From Chloroflexota bacterium (GTDB lineage: Bacteria > Chloroflexota > Dehalococcoidia > Lucifugimonadales > UBA3495): DNA of 51,271 nucleotides. Each line of letters begins with the position of its first letter. Positions within the stretch are counted from its first letter, which is position 1. The notes beneath the pieces were generated by a model. It was not told where the DNA came from. It did not search any database and saw only the letters and a program-made list of their open reading frames with translations. Made by a program: the position numbers and the translations under genes. Positions 50,859 to 51,271 of the stretch are shown piece after piece. The stretch spans positions 1 through 51,271 of the forward strand of contig JAPOQH010000026.1 in the NCBI GenBank assembly GCA_026710825.1, given 5' to 3'.

Positions 50859-51271
50859 GCCGTTTTTCGGGCCAAAACCGACCCAATCAGATCCCAGCGT
50901 ACGCAGTCCGTTGCACAAAGTTTCGGATCCTACAGGGATATAAAATCGGGGCAAAGTGCTGGCTCGTGGGACTTGGGCTCGTTGAAGACGGCCGATCAAG
51001 GTCTCGGGCGCTATTTCACCACCGCCCAGTTTCAACCGGTGAGATGTCAGTTTCGTCCGGATAGTCAAGTGTCGCCAATGGTGATGGAGAATACATCGCG
51101 GGCTCAGGTCGTTGAGGCATCGTTCCAACTTCCTGAATGACGCACCCCGCATTGGCCGGGGAACAGCAGATGCACGGCGATAGACCGGGAATCTTTGGAC
51201 GCTTTGTCCCAACGACTTCCAGAGGAGCAGCGCGCGATTGACCGATGGGCTGCAGCTTGGTAATACTCCCA
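50859..51271. other. Non-coding or decayed region at the window end
   Basis: No gene is supported. Open frames exist on both strands (50811-51140 plus, 50778-51212 minus) but run through the palindromes and have no family resemblance. A short frame ending near 51265 (ESLDALSQRLPEEQRAIDRW) looks protein-like and may be a fragment. The stretch after a tRNA is a usual place for integration scars, but no integrase is visible. Confidence 0.5.

Noticed and set aside
50778..51212. Integrase or transposase remnant beside the tRNA genes
   Set aside because: No Arg-His-Tyr or DDE motifs are visible; only weak protein-like scraps. Kept as an undefined region.

Overview
The window is GC-rich bacterial chromosome with short gaps, many ATGA or TAATG gene overlaps, scattered tRNAs, one isolated 5S rRNA gene and no prophage, insertion sequence or CRISPR array that I can see. 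Gene content suggests a Chloroflexota genome, possibly a Dehalococcoidia/SAR202-like lineage: unlinked 5S rRNA, an HspR-GrpE-DnaK operon, GuaB3, many small catabolic enzymes (VOC, CMD, amidohydrolase, SDR, Rieske oxygenase, CocE) and palindromic intergenic repeats. That placement is inference from general knowledge, not a database result.

Layout. 0.2-4.6 kb: hisIE, an S51-like peptidase, two tandem VOC proteins, argS. 4.9-8.7 kb: a heterodimeric ABC exporter. 8.8-13.9 kb: an alpha/beta hydrolase divergent from a pgi-gnd-zwf operon (oxidative pentose phosphate entry). 14-25.7 kb: accessory metabolism, including a double-CMD protein, a frameshifted hypothetical gene, a D-aminoacylase-like amidohydrolase, Nudix, a GATase-like protein with altered active site, an orphan DNA methyltransferase, dienelactone hydrolase, a second amidohydrolase, an SDR, a protein built of twelve exact 22-residue repeats, GNAT and YCII proteins. 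25.8-29 kb: tRNA-Lys, 5S rRNA, a possible terminated small RNA and clpC. 29-32.8 kb: guaB3, a UGSC-motif selenoprotein, an EEP-fold protein and a UGSC-neighbour protein. 33-38.4 kb: dnaE, gamma carbonic anhydrase and a radical SAM protein. 38.4-42.7 kb: a minus-strand catabolic block (Rieske oxygenase alpha and beta, CocE hydrolase, gluconate dehydrogenase subunit 3-like). 43-46 kb: acyl-CoA dehydrogenase, selD and a molybdopterin oxidoreductase. 46.4-51 kb: hspR-grpE-dnaK with heat-shock operators, then tRNA-Leu, tRNA-Cys and tRNA-Leu.

The most informative point is that two genes here need UGA read as selenocysteine. selD carries Sec at its catalytic position with a perfect hairpin 28 nt downstream. 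The gene at 30.4 kb, which looks like a pseudogene broken by a stop, is an intact UGSC-family selenoprotein, again with a suitably placed hairpin. The organism therefore very likely decodes Sec, and automatic gene calls will truncate both genes. Other points of interest are the 22-residue repeat protein, a family of palindromes sitting 12-32 nt after stop codons, and dense operator architecture before hspR.
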